From NCBI RefSeq assembly GCF_004345245.1, contig NZ_SLUQ01000002.1:1-64000 (forward strand): DNA of 64,000 nucleotides, written 5' to 3'. How positions within the stretch are numbered: position 1 is the first letter of the stretch; every line of letters begins with the position of its first letter. Made by a program: the position numbers and the translations under genes. This document shows positions 7,425 through 15,208 of this stretch, one piece after another. A model generated the notes under the pieces. It ran no database searches, was not told the origin of the DNA, and was given only the letters and a program-made list of their open reading frames with translations. The stretch is from Rhizobium sp. BK251 (GTDB taxonomy: Bacteria > Pseudomonadota > Alphaproteobacteria > Rhizobiales > Rhizobiaceae).

Positions 7425-7931
7425 ATGCGGGTATTTGCGGTAGCGGTAAGCATGTTGGTGGCGTCTCAAGCTAACGCTCAACAAGTGCCGAGAGACGAAT
7501 CGGGAATTTATCACTGTCGACCAACCGCTAAAGTCGGGCTTGAATTCAATAAGCAGACACACGCATGGGAACCCAAGGTCTTCAACGTGGACAACTCTGA
7601 CTTCTTGCTAAAACTGACGGATACAGGCCGTATTGAGGAAGATGACGGAGGTTACAAGTCTCGTATTTACCATGCTGGCCTGAAGCAATTCAGCGATGCA
7701 GAGACGAAAAAATGCTGGTCACGTGAACCACGTCACTACGGCATGGAAGAGATCATACTACATGGTTTCGTGAGCGATACTGTCTATTGTGGTGCTGACG
7801 GCGCAGACTATCAGATAGATTTACGAAATAAGCGATACAGAGTGCAGGGGAAGGGCGATTTCGTCTGGACAATTGGGGTGCCCGACGATCCCGAATACAT
7901 AGGCATTGGTGAGTGCGACAAGGTCGATTGA
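7425..7931 (+). CDS. Small secreted protein, hypothetical
   Basis: The ATG at 7425 is chosen because GGAGGG lies 5-10 bases upstream and the product starts with a clear signal peptide (MRVFAVAVSMLVASQANA, cleavage before QQV). The mature protein of about 150 residues has cysteines at YHCRP, KKCW, VYCGAD and GECD, consistent with two disulfides in the periplasm. No family is recognised. Base composition is lower in GC than the chromosomal genes. The next 159 bases hold no gene. Confidence 0.5.
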   Translation: MRVFAVAVSMLVASQANAQQVPRDESGIYHCRPTAKVGLEFNKQTHAWEPKVFNVDNSDFLLKLTDTGRIEEDDGGYKSRIYHAGLKQFSDAETKKCWSREPRHYGMEEIILHGFVSDTVYCGADGADYQIDLRNKRYRVQGKGDFVWTIGVPDDPEYIGIGECDKVD

Positions 7932-8090
7932 TTTACCGAACCGTAAGGTCGCGGCTCCTGCGATACTCAATCGCCTTGCGCTGCAATGAGCGGCTATCTC
8001 AAAATTCCAAGGGATTACCTGTGACAGGGAGTGGTGCCACCTACCCGTATTGGTGGATAGTGCACGTCAGAAGTGAATCGGATGGCGTGA

Positions 8091-8996
8091 ATGGGACTGC
8101 TCACGGAAATTCAGAATGACGCAATTTCGGATACTGTTGCGGTCAACGGTCTGTTGCGAAAAGTTATGCTACTGGCGCACAAGTTGGACAGCGGCGTCCT
8201 TGAGGATTGGGTGAAGCACGAACTTAGTGGCTATCCCAACGATGTGCCAGTTCCTCATTATCGGAGAATTCCTCTCAACTTCAAGGCCAGCGTTAGCAAC
8301 GGCTTCTACATGCACAACAATGCTCCGATTGCCCAATATCTTGTGAAGCAGGCAACGGGCCGAGACGACATCGATACCTTCGAATGCCGGCAGGCCATTG
8401 GCACGATCGACTACAAGGATGCTGAGAAAGACGTCTTGGTATTGAACATGGACAACTACGCTCTAGTCGTCAGCGGCAAGATAGTTGACAAGAGTTGGGA
8501 CGTGCTGAGGTTTTGGGCCGAAATGCCTGCGGCCAAAGTCAACGGGATCTTGGATGCCGTGCGCAACAAAGTCCTCGAATTTACGATTGCCCTACAAAAA
8601 CGATATCCGAATGCAGATGACGTGGAGTGGATCAAGAGCCAAGTGAGTGGAGCAGCAACGGTGAGCCAAGTATTCAACACAACTATTACTAATGGCAATG
8701 CCGGTGTTATTGGCGGTGCGACTGCATCGACTGTGACCGTTACGGTGAATCATGGCAATCTCCAGGACCTCAGAACGAACCTAACGCAACATGGCGTTAC
8801 GGCTGAAGACTTCGCTCTATTGGAAGCCGCGCTGAAGGAAGAGCACAAGATCGAGAACAAGAAGTTTGGTCCGAAGGTCACCAAGTGGGTTGGCGACATG
8901 ATGGGCAAGGCGGTGTCAGGAGCCTGGGGTGTAGGCCTCGGTGCGGGTGGCGCGTTGCTGGAAAAGGCATTGCTTGGTTATTATGGGTTCAATTGA
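8091..8996 (+). CDS. AbiTii-domain protein, candidate abortive-infection defence
   Basis: 301 residues. The first 60 (LLRKVMLLAHKL ... LEDWVKHELSGY ... VPHYRRIPL) match the AbiTii domain pattern: a helix with 'LLRK...LA', then WV..EL.GY and a Y-R turn. The middle is strand-rich, with repeated N, T and G (VFNTTITNGNAGVIGG). The C-terminus (WVGDMMGKAVSGAWGVGLG ... LLEKALLGYYGFN) is glycine-rich and hydrophobic and may insert into or associate with membrane. AbiTii is named for the lactococcal abortive-infection system; antiphage action here is inference, supported by its place in the accessory segment of a phage satellite. Confidence 0.55.
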   Translation: MGLLTEIQNDAISDTVAVNGLLRKVMLLAHKLDSGVLEDWVKHELSGYPNDVPVPHYRRIPLNFKASVSNGFYMHNNAPIAQYLVKQATGRDDIDTFECRQAIGTIDYKDAEKDVLVLNMDNYALVVSGKIVDKSWDVLRFWAEMPAAKVNGILDAVRNKVLEFTIALQKRYPNADDVEWIKSQVSGAATVSQVFNTTITNGNAGVIGGATASTVTVTVNHGNLQDLRTNLTQHGVTAEDFALLEAALKEEHKIENKKFGPKVTKWVGDMMGKAVSGAWGVGLGAGGALLEKALLGYYGFN

Positions 8997-9031
8997 CGAC
9001 CCGTGGCCACTTTCAGCGCAGGAAAGTCACG

Positions 9032-9274
9032 ATGAAAAATAAAACAGCAACAGCCAAGAATCCGATCACCGAACTTTGTATCGTCCTCATTGAGGATGAG
9101 TACGGCATCGAACGTATCTATCTCGATAGCGATGGGCGACCGCTGATCGTTCCGACAACCAAGGAGCAAGCAGTACACGATCTTCTTCGAAGCAAGATGT
9201 CGATGTCCAAAACGGAAACAATACGTTTCGTAGAATTTGGCAACCCAAAAACGCGATCGGGCTGCGTGTACTGA
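9032..9274 (+). CDS. Small hypothetical protein
   Basis: 80 residues from ATG 9032, with AGGAAAG 6 bases upstream, 35 bases after the AbiTii-like gene and probably co-transcribed with it. The sequence (ITELCIVLIEDEYGIERIYLDSDGRPLIVPTT cut into a beta-rich N-half, then a helical C-half) has no known motif that I recognise. It may be a partner of the AbiTii-like protein, judged only by position. Confidence 0.4.
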   Translation: MKNKTATAKNPITELCIVLIEDEYGIERIYLDSDGRPLIVPTTKEQAVHDLLRSKMSMSKTETIRFVEFGNPKTRSGCVY

Positions 9275-9306
9275 AAAATCCGAGCAGCGGTGATATACTG
9301 TATCCC

Positions 9307-9786
9307 ATGTTGGGATTCCTGCGTCGCAAATCATCAAAACCGTCTGAACTCCTCCGAATTCCGGGCAAGGAATTCGGAGCGGCTGTCGGTGCGGCCATGA
9401 ATGCTTTGCGCGAACTGGAAGACATTGCAAAATACGCAAAGGCGCGCCTTCGCAAGCGCGAGGAAGTCATTACCCAGACCGATCTCGAGAGCCTTCTGGC
9501 TAAACTTGTGGAGGCGAAGGAACGTATCGAGTTCGAAAAAGAACGGGACATAACCAAGGCAGAGCATAAGCCGGATACCGAATGGGACGGATTTGGTTAC
9601 AACCAGATTGTTACGCCTACCTTGCGCATGGGCAATGCTCCAAAGGAAATAATCGATCTAACGCTCGCTGCAGCAGATCATGGAGCGAAGAGTGCGGAGC
9701 TACTCTACAAGCTAGTAATAGCGGAGATGGATGTGGCTGTTGCGCGCTACTATGTGACAATGAATTCTCATCTTGTGACTAGTTAG
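9307..9786 (+). CDS. Hypothetical helical protein
   Basis: 159 residues, almost entirely helical, with charged stretches (YAKARLRKREEV, EAKERIEFEKERD) that could form a coiled coil. There is no signal peptide or membrane segment. It lies 32 bases after the small gene at 9032 and reads in the same direction, so the three genes 8091-9786 may form one unit. It converges with the minus-strand gene ending at 9793. Confidence 0.45.
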   Translation: MLGFLRRKSSKPSELLRIPGKEFGAAVGAAMNALRELEDIAKYAKARLRKREEVITQTDLESLLAKLVEAKERIEFEKERDITKAEHKPDTEWDGFGYNQIVTPTLRMGNAPKEIIDLTLAAADHGAKSAELLYKLVIAEMDVAVARYYVTMNSHLVTS

Positions 9787-9792
9787 GTGTAT

Positions 9793-10329
9793 TCAACTTG
9801 GAATTTGCAGTTTGTACTGCTTAGCCTCATGGTTTTGGCGTGCTTGCTTGTGCAGCTGTTGCACTGCGTCACTAAAGACCGACTCCAAGCGGTCTGCGGC
9901 AAGCCAACTACCCTGACCTTTCAGAAACGCGTGTACCCCCAACATAGCACCAAGCTGGAACTTTGCTTTGTCGGGCACCGTGGGATCGTTCAACGTATAG
10001 TCAGCGTAATATTCGAGGGTGCTGCCGCCATTCTCAAAGCCGCCGTAATACGACGAGCCATCGTAGAACGAGCTCAGGGTCGGCAAACCTGCCATCGACA
10101 GATTTCGTACAGTCTCTTCGACCACAAGGCTCCTTACAACTCGAAAAACAATCGCGTCTCTGATGGCGGTGTATACCCCGATCGCCAAAGTCACCCCGTA
10201 CCAGCCGACATGCAGCCAAAAAACCGTCCACCAAAATTTTCCGGAGGTAGATACAACCGCAGCGATTGCAAAAAGGGTCGCCGATTCAAAGCTCGCCCGC
10301 GCCCAAAGACTCAAAGACCTCGAATTCAT
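9793..10329 (-). CDS. Membrane protein, hypothetical
   Basis: 178 residues with two predicted membrane helices near the N-terminus (SATLFAIAAVVSTSG and FWWTVFWLHVGWYGVTLAIG, roughly residues 15-55), followed by a soluble domain of about 120 residues. No family is recognised. It is encoded opposite to the surrounding accessory genes, followed upstream by another minus-strand gene. Confidence 0.45.
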   Translation of the reverse strand: MNSRSLSLWARASFESATLFAIAAVVSTSGKFWWTVFWLHVGWYGVTLAIGVYTAIRDAIVFRVVRSLVVEETVRNLSMAGLPTLSSFYDGSSYYGGFENGGSTLEYYADYTLNDPTVPDKAKFQLGAMLGVHAFLKGQGSWLAADRLESVFSDAVQQLHKQARQNHEAKQYKLQIPS

Positions 10330-10410
10330 GATCGTTTACCTCGAAGAATTCCAGTTGTGGGGTTTATGAGACCATGATTTGGGATTTTCCATTAATCTGC
10401 AGCGCGCAGT

Positions 10411-10767
10411 TCAGCGCTCAGCGACAATGGCATCGAAAATAATCTTGACGTCACTGGTGGATGCTTCCAGAGCGCGGCCAACGCGGATCATAAGCGGGGC
10501 ACCTTGGTCGCACATACCTTCGGGTTGCTTCTGGGGTTTGATAGTTTCTTGCATGGCGTGGTTCATCGCGGCTATTGCATCCTTCAACTTGGCACCGTCG
10601 TGCACGTGGCCAATGAATACCATGCGCAGCGTGGCAACCGTATCGTCGCGAGAAAGCTTGCAATCGAACGCGATCTGCCGACTTAGCTTGAAATCATTAA
10701 GCATGTCGGCATGCGCGAGGGCGGTGCTGCCCAGAAGGACGGCTCCAATGATGAGGGCCTTTCTCAT
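10411..10767 (-). CDS. Small periplasmic protein, hypothetical
   Basis: The ATG at 10767 is chosen over the upstream one (10830) because it gives an immediate signal peptide (MRKALIIGAVLLGSTALAHA, cleavage before DML) and has GGGAAG upstream. The mature protein is about 98 residues with two cysteines (FDCKLS and GMCDQG) that could pair. The function is unknown. It is transcribed towards the membrane protein gene at 9793. Confidence 0.45.
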   Translation of the reverse strand: MRKALIIGAVLLGSTALAHADMLNDFKLSRQIAFDCKLSRDDTVATLRMVFIGHVHDGAKLKDAIAAMNHAMQETIKPQKQPEGMCDQGAPLMIRVGRALEASTSDVKIIFDAIVAER

Positions 10768-10958
10768 GTGTAAACCACTTCCCTTGTTGTTGCTCGGAAC
10801 TCGGCTGTCATGCTCCTGCTGCTGAAGCAAGCTCGACCTGATCGTGCGGTCTATTTTGGCAGCTTACAACAAGCGAATGGCAGCGGCGCACAAACATCGG
10901 TTGTGGTAGCTTCCTACATGGCAGGTGAGAAAAGCCAGCGTAGTAGTCGGGGGCAACA

Positions 10959-11288
10959 TTGAAACGTAATACCGCGCTCAAGTGCATTGGATGGATAGCT
11001 ACATTCGGCGGTGTCGGGTTTAGCGGACTTTACCGAACCTTGAAGTATGAGGTTTGGGCTGCGGTAGCACACCATCAATACGACTTTCCAATTCCGACCA
11101 GTGCTATCAAATTGAATGAGTTCGTGACGGCGCACCCAGATGTAAGGGACGTTTCGTCGCTGATTACTTTGGGTATCCTGAGCGCGTTCTCTTTACTTAT
11201 GGGCGCTATTCTTGTTGCGCTGTTCGGGGAGGCGAAGGGGGATAAACCTGCCGCTCCGAAAAGTAACCGACAGGAGGGTGAAGGTTGA
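10959..11288 (+). CDS. Small inner-membrane protein, hypothetical
   Basis: 109 residues with one membrane helix near each end (CIGWIATFGGVGFSGLY and ITLGILSAFSLLMGAILVAL) and a periplasmic or cytoplasmic loop of about 45 residues between them. Its last codons overlap the next gene by 4 bases (TTGA), indicating translational coupling. No homologous family is recognised. Confidence 0.45.
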   Translation: MKRNTALKCIGWIATFGGVGFSGLYRTLKYEVWAAVAHHQYDFPIPTSAIKLNEFVTAHPDVRDVSSLITLGILSAFSLLMGAILVALFGEAKGDKPAAPKSNRQEGEG

Positions 11289-11722
11289 CGCGTTCGTTGA
11301 ATGGTTGGCGGAGGTTATGGCTTGCCTTGACTGCCCTAGCAGTGATTATCGCGGCTATCACCGGCCTAGTTCAAGCTGGGCGGGATGACAGCTCGTGGAT
11401 TTACGCATCAGCTATACGCAAGGATTTCGAGAATCCCGCCTGCCGCGATATCGCAACGAAGCCGTTCAGTGAATTGGCAGAGCCTGCTTTCACTTCGGAA
11501 GGGGGAAGCTGCTGGCACATTTTCACCCATAGACGCTATCGGAGCGATCTAAATCAACCTCTCACAATGGATCTCTATTACCATGACCGGCTGGTCGATA
11601 GGTGGCAAAACATCGGCATATTGGTGGGCATCTATTTGGTGATGGTGGTTCTGGGGTCGGCAATCATCTACGCTCTGGGCAAGACAGTCGCCTGGATCCG
11701 TGCGGGGTTCCGAAATGCGTAA
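11285..11722 (+). CDS. Membrane protein, hypothetical, coupled to upstream gene
   Basis: 145 residues from a TTG start at 11285 that overlaps the preceding stop. It has two membrane helices (LWLALTALAVIIAAITGLV at about 10-28 and IGILVGIYLVMVVLGSAII near 110-130) and a loop between them with two cysteines (NPACRD and GSCWH). The 3' end overlaps the start of the next gene. The three genes 10959-12077 form a compact envelope-directed unit. Confidence 0.45.
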   Translation: MTRSLNGWRRLWLALTALAVIIAAITGLVQAGRDDSSWIYASAIRKDFENPACRDIATKPFSELAEPAFTSEGGSCWHIFTHRRYRSDLNQPLTMDLYYHDRLVDRWQNIGILVGIYLVMVVLGSAIIYALGKTVAWIRAGFRNA

Positions 11723-12077
11723 ACCGGTAGGTCCTCTATTCGCGGCCATGTTGGTTGCGGCGTTCACTGTTGGCCCAGCCGCCGCCGAACCATCGATAGA
11801 TCAAGTCATCAAGGCATGCGGGCAGAAGACACTCGTCTTTAGTGCTCAAGGCAAGCGGGTCGGCGAAAAAATTGATGGCTACTGCCAAGGCTTCTTGGAA
11901 GGCGCATTTGCTGTTCTGGTTCATAAGGGCGCAATCTGCAGACCCAAGGATGACGCTGATCCAGTGACGGCGGAATATCTGATCACTGTCCTGAATCAGT
12001 ATCGCGCTGATGAAAAGTCCGAGATGGACCTTGGCACGACCATCGAGAAAGCTTTTGTAAGGGCCTTCCCCTGCTAG
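11715..12077 (+). CDS. Rap1a/Tai-like periplasmic protein
   Basis: The ATG at 11715 gives a 120-residue protein with a signal peptide ending PAAA before EPS. The mature part has C ... C-QGFLEG ... ICRP ... FVRAFPC, the spacing seen in the Rap1a/Tai family (C-x-GY-x2-G ... C.P ... A...FPC). The founding members are immunity proteins to type VI secreted amidases, but many family members are uncharacterised and lie in mobile elements. Here no effector gene is adjacent, so a general periplasmic role is equally possible. Confidence 0.5.
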   Translation: MRKPVGPLFAAMLVAAFTVGPAAAEPSIDQVIKACGQKTLVFSAQGKRVGEKIDGYCQGFLEGAFAVLVHKGAICRPKDDADPVTAEYLITVLNQYRADEKSEMDLGTTIEKAFVRAFPC

Positions 12078-12169
12078 TTGCAGCATGCGTGAAAAAGGCG
12101 ATAGTCCACCCCTCGCCATGTGGTATTACTGACTCTGTAAGCTACTGCCACGGAAAGGGGGTGTTTAGG

Positions 12170-12361
12170 TTGGTATCAGAAAGTATGGTCAGGCGACTGG
12201 CCAAAAAGCAAGGCTTTCGCGTAATCAAGTCGCGCAAGGACTACAGTTCCTACAATTACGGACTGTATATGCTGGTAAACGATAGAAATGCGGTTGTGCT
12301 TGGGTCAAACTTCGATGCTTCGTCGGAAGACATTCAAGACTACCTGACTAGCGACGACTGA
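12170..12361 (+). CDS. Small hypothetical protein of a rhizobial family
   Basis: About 63 residues from a TTG at 12170 with AAGGGGG 9 bases upstream; the ATG at 12185 or a GTG at 12089 are alternative starts. The core (MVRRLAKKQGFRVIKSR ... GLYMLVNDRNAVVLGSNFD ... EDIQDYL) resembles short proteins common in rhizobial genomes and plasmids. Function unknown. It converges with the integrase gene, whose stop is at 12497; the 135 bases between hold no recognisable feature. Confidence 0.4.
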   Translation: MVSESMVRRLAKKQGFRVIKSRKDYSSYNYGLYMLVNDRNAVVLGSNFDASSEDIQDYLTSDD

Positions 12362-12496
12362 GGTCGTCAACTCTGAGCGGAAGGGCTGCTGGTACCCTTC
12401 TCCAGAGCATGGCACGGCAACCAGCGACAAGCGCTGAACTATGCGCGTTCTTTGCTCTCTGTCACGCGCGTGCCCTCAACTGCCTGACGCCAGCAA

Positions 12497-13636
12497 TCAG
12501 CCAACCTCAGCGGCACGAAACAGCATCGTGGCGATATCCTCGGCAACCTCCTGCCGCTTCTCCTTCCAGACCTTCACATACTGAGCGGTCTGTGTAACGG
12601 AAGCATGGCCGAGATGGGCGCTTGCGGCCTCGATGCCGTATTTCTCAGCGATGACGCTGGCGATGTGACGACGAATGGCGTGGACGCCAGATTTCGGGAT
12701 GCCAAGCTGTTTGAGTAGCTTCTGGTAGAGGTGGCGAACGGCGTTGGTCTTGTCTACGTCAGTTTTCCAGCCTGCTGCCCTGCGCGCTATAAATACTTGT
12801 TGCGATGATTCCAGTGCATAGACGTGGGCCTTCTTGGCCTTGGCGCGGGTCGCAGCGATAGCCCATTTGTTACCGTCGATCTCGCTGATGGGGATATTGG
12901 CCGCTTCTGCGGTGCGCGATCCGGTGTTGCAAATCAGGAGCAGGGGCCACGCGGCGGGATCGGAATTGGATACCCGCCAAGCCGCCTCATATAGCTGCGC
13001 AAACTCGGCCTTGGACAAGATCGGCTGGAAGGGGTCGGTGGGTAGTCGCTCAAGCCCCTCGGTCGGATTGTACACGGTCCACCGCTTTCCCTTTGCGAAC
13101 TTGTAGACAGCGCTCAGTATCACGAAGATGACTTTGTTCGCGGTCGTGGAACGGTCTGACAATTCCTCCTGTAGGTCATCAACGTCGACGGGGGTGATAT
13201 CATCCAGCGGTTTGCTGGTGGCTGGGCGTCCTTCTATCGTCCAGTTCTCGATGTGCTTGAGCCAATATCCATAAGTGTCCTTGCTGCTGTCACGTAGCTT
13301 CTTCGCTTTCGACATGGCGAACCGTCGCTGCTTCCAGGCCGCCATTGCATAGCCCAGCGTGATAACGCCGTCGGGGGCGGGCAGGGGTTCTAGCTCCGCC
13401 TCTGGTGGGCGGGTCAGCTTGTCTATGGCCCTCAGCGCCGCCTCGCGATCATACTTGGCCGCGTTGTGCACCGGGCCAGGGATCTTAACCCGCTTCCCTT
13501 CCGCGTTGCGCATCTGCCAGGTCATGGCCGGCATCACGATAGATAGGTCGTTCCGTTCGGCGTCGACTTTTTGGCATCGGGTTCCCGTAAGCGAGCGAAT
13601 GTATTCCGGCGTTAGCAGGTTGGTGGGCTTTCGCAT
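12497..13636 (-). CDS. int: Tyrosine recombinase (site-specific integrase)
   Basis: 379 residues from ATG 13636. The N-terminal half (about 90-200) has the SAM-like core-binding domain (MAAWKQRRF ... YGYWLKHIENW ... DVDDLQEEL). The catalytic domain has R241 (TGSRTAEA), H319-x-x-R322 (HAIR), H344 (LGHASV) and the nucleophile Y353 (AQYVKVW). All five catalytic positions are present, so it should be active. It lies at the right end of the element and reads inward, with the palindromic operator 134 bases upstream. It should catalyse integration and excision of the element. Confidence 0.9.
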   Translation of the reverse strand: MRKPTNLLTPEYIRSLTGTRCQKVDAERNDLSIVMPAMTWQMRNAEGKRVKIPGPVHNAAKYDREAALRAIDKLTRPPEAELEPLPAPDGVITLGYAMAAWKQRRFAMSKAKKLRDSSKDTYGYWLKHIENWTIEGRPATSKPLDDITPVDVDDLQEELSDRSTTANKVIFVILSAVYKFAKGKRWTVYNPTEGLERLPTDPFQPILSKAEFAQLYEAAWRVSNSDPAAWPLLLICNTGSRTAEAANIPISEIDGNKWAIAATRAKAKKAHVYALESSQQVFIARRAAGWKTDVDKTNAVRHLYQKLLKQLGIPKSGVHAIRRHIASVIAEKYGIEAASAHLGHASVTQTAQYVKVWKEKRQEVAEDIATMLFRAAEVG

Positions 13637-13769
13637 TTTGATGGCTCCGAGGCAGGCGCCCAGTATCGTTTTTAAGGGCCAGAAATACAAGTTATCTACA
13701 AGTCATCTAGACTATAGGGGTTTCGATGTTCTTGGTTCGTTGCTTATATTAGTAAATTGTCGGATTCCA

Positions 13770-13787
13770 TGTAAAGACCTCTTTACA
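13770..13787. promoter_or_regulatory. 18-bp palindromic operator, copy 2
   Basis: TGTAAAGA-CC-TCTTTACA has the same 8-bp arms as the site at 3534-3551. It lies 134 bases upstream of the integrase start. The pairing of the two sites suggests joint control of the integrase and of the gene at 3627. Confidence 0.6.
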
Positions 13788-13846
13788 TTACGGAATTTCC
13801 GTTTATGGGCCTCACGGAGAATTTACCGCGACATTCCGCCGTTGTC

Positions 13847-13861
13847 TTAACAATCGGTTTA
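13847..13861. promoter_or_regulatory. Candidate CtrA-binding box upstream of chpT
   Basis: TTAA-N7-TTTA, one base off the CtrA consensus TTAA-N7-TTAA, about 100 bases upstream of the chpT start. CtrA control of its own phosphotransfer partner would be feedback; binding is not shown. Confidence 0.35.
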
Positions 13862-13959
13862 CCAAATATGGTGTCATTATGGCGCGCTGCGGCCGTAACT
13901 TTCATGCAATTTTGATGGATCAGAATGCGCAGGACGGCCATCGCCAGCTTCAGGAGAAA

Positions 13960-14610
13960 ATGATGACGAAAAATCCGAATCTCACGCTATCCGGTCCGGA
14001 TCTGGCCGCGCTTCTGTGCAGCCGCGTCTGCCATGATGTCATATCTCCGGTTGGCGCCATCAACAACGGGCTGGAACTCCTGGACGAGGGCGGTGCGGAC
14101 GAAGACGCCATGGACCTGATCCGGACGAGCGCCCTCAACGCTTCCGTGCGCCTGAAGTTTGCGCGCCTTGCCTTTGGCGCCTCGGGTTCCGTTGGTGCGT
14201 CCATCGACACGGGCGAGGCGGAGCGGGCTGCCAAGGACTTTGCCGCTGCGGAGAAAAAGACGGAGGTCACCTGGACCGGCCCGCGCGTGATCATCGCCAA
14301 GAACCGCGTAAAGCTGCTGCTCAATCTCTTCCTCGTCGCCTATGGCTCGATCCCGAAGGGCGGCACGCTCGATATCGTGCTCGAGGATCCCGAGGGCGAC
14401 TCGAAGTTCAGCATCACTGCGAAGGGCAGGATGATGCGCGTTCCGCCGAAGTTCGCGGAGATCTGCTCGGGTTCGCTGGAAGAGGCGGTCGACGCGCATT
14501 CGATCCAGCCCTACTACACCGTCCTGCTCGCCGACGAGAGCGGAATGGAGCTGAAATACATTGCGACTGGCGAGGAAATTGTCTTCAGTGCAGCGATGAA
14601 ATCCATGTGA
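13960..14610 (+). CDS. chpT: Histidine phosphotransferase ChpT
   Basis: 216 residues from ATG 13960 (13963 also possible), with CAGGAG upstream. The N-terminal helical hairpin carries the phospho-accepting histidine in CSRVCHDVISPVGAINNGLELL (H25; quoted motif split at the His), typical of ChpT, followed by a degenerate histidine-kinase ATPase-like domain that does not bind ATP. ChpT passes phosphate from the CckA hybrid kinase to CtrA and CpdR. Its location one gene away from ctrA is conserved in Rhizobiaceae. The integrated element ends just upstream and may have altered its promoter. Confidence 0.9.
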   Translation: MMTKNPNLTLSGPDLAALLCSRVCHDVISPVGAINNGLELLDEGGADEDAMDLIRTSALNASVRLKFARLAFGASGSVGASIDTGEAERAAKDFAAAEKKTEVTWTGPRVIIAKNRVKLLLNLFLVAYGSIPKGGTLDIVLEDPEGDSKFSITAKGRMMRVPPKFAEICSGSLEEAVDAHSIQPYYTVLLADESGMELKYIATGEEIVFSAAMKSM

Positions 14611-14732
14611 CCTTTGGTTGCATTCGCTTAATTTTGTGTTGCTACGTAACGTTTCCTTAGGCCCCCGTCCCCTATCGTGGGCGGGTAAGGATTGTGCTCG
14701 TGCTCACCCCGCGGGTATCAAGGAGCATGCCA

Positions 14733-15098
14733 ATGCAAAGATTTATGATTACTGACGCCTCGGACGTTGTTCGGAAGGTGGGCAAACGCATTCTCTCAGA
14801 ACTCGATTTTCTCGTCAGTGAAGCTTCCAGCGCGCATGAGGCCTTCGCGCACTGCCAGACCCAGCTTCCGGATTATCTTATCGTCGATTCCGGCATGGAA
14901 GGCGCACTCGAGCTCATTGCGACCATCCGTGGCATGCCGGACGGAAAGAACGTCAAGATCTACTACTGCGTCATCGAGGCCGACCTCAAGAAACTGATGC
15001 AGGGGAAGAGGGCAGGGGCGACGGATTTCCTTCTCAAGCCCTTCGACCGGAAGATCCTGACCGCCATCTTTGGAAATCGCACGGTCGCCGCCGCGTAG
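14733..15098 (+). CDS. Stand-alone receiver-domain protein, degenerate
   Basis: 121 residues from ATG 14733 (AAGGAG 7 bases upstream). The fold is that of a single receiver domain: phospho-acceptor D52 in YLIVDSGMEG and lysine K102 in FLLKPFD. The usual acidic pair after strand 1 is reduced to one Asp (ITDAS), and the conserved Thr/Ser of strand 4 is not evident (IYYCVIEAD). Phosphorylation may be weak or absent. Lying between chpT and ctrA, it probably belongs to the CckA-ChpT-CtrA phosphorelay as a partner or competitor, by inference. Confidence 0.8.
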   Translation: MQRFMITDASDVVRKVGKRILSELDFLVSEASSAHEAFAHCQTQLPDYLIVDSGMEGALELIATIRGMPDGKNVKIYYCVIEADLKKLMQGKRAGATDFLLKPFDRKILTAIFGNRTVAAA

Positions 15099-15153
15099 GG
15101 CGCGGCTTGCGTGCTGCACATTCGCGTCAGCCGATTGCCGAACCGGACAAAAT

Positions 15154-15184
15154 AAAAAATCCCGCTTTTCAGCGGGATTTTTTT
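15154..15184. terminator. Bidirectional rho-independent terminator
   Basis: AAAAAATCCCGC, loop TTTTCA, GCGGGATTTTTTT. It lies between the convergent receiver gene and ctrA, with A- and T-runs on both sides, so it can serve both genes. Confidence 0.9.
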
Positions 15185-15208
15185 AGACCGACCGCGGGGA
15201 TCTGCGGC

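Larger units (their letters stand above)
13637..13959. other. Right junction of the integrated element
   Basis: This gene-free stretch joins the integrase to chpT. It contains the palindrome at 13770-13787 and a CtrA-like box at 13847-13861. No tRNA gene is present. The attachment core must lie in or near this region, but cannot be defined because the other end of the element is outside the window. Confidence 0.5.

Noticed and set aside
13637..13900. tRNA gene as integration target
   Set aside because: No cloverleaf or tRNA 3' end could be found beside the integrase.
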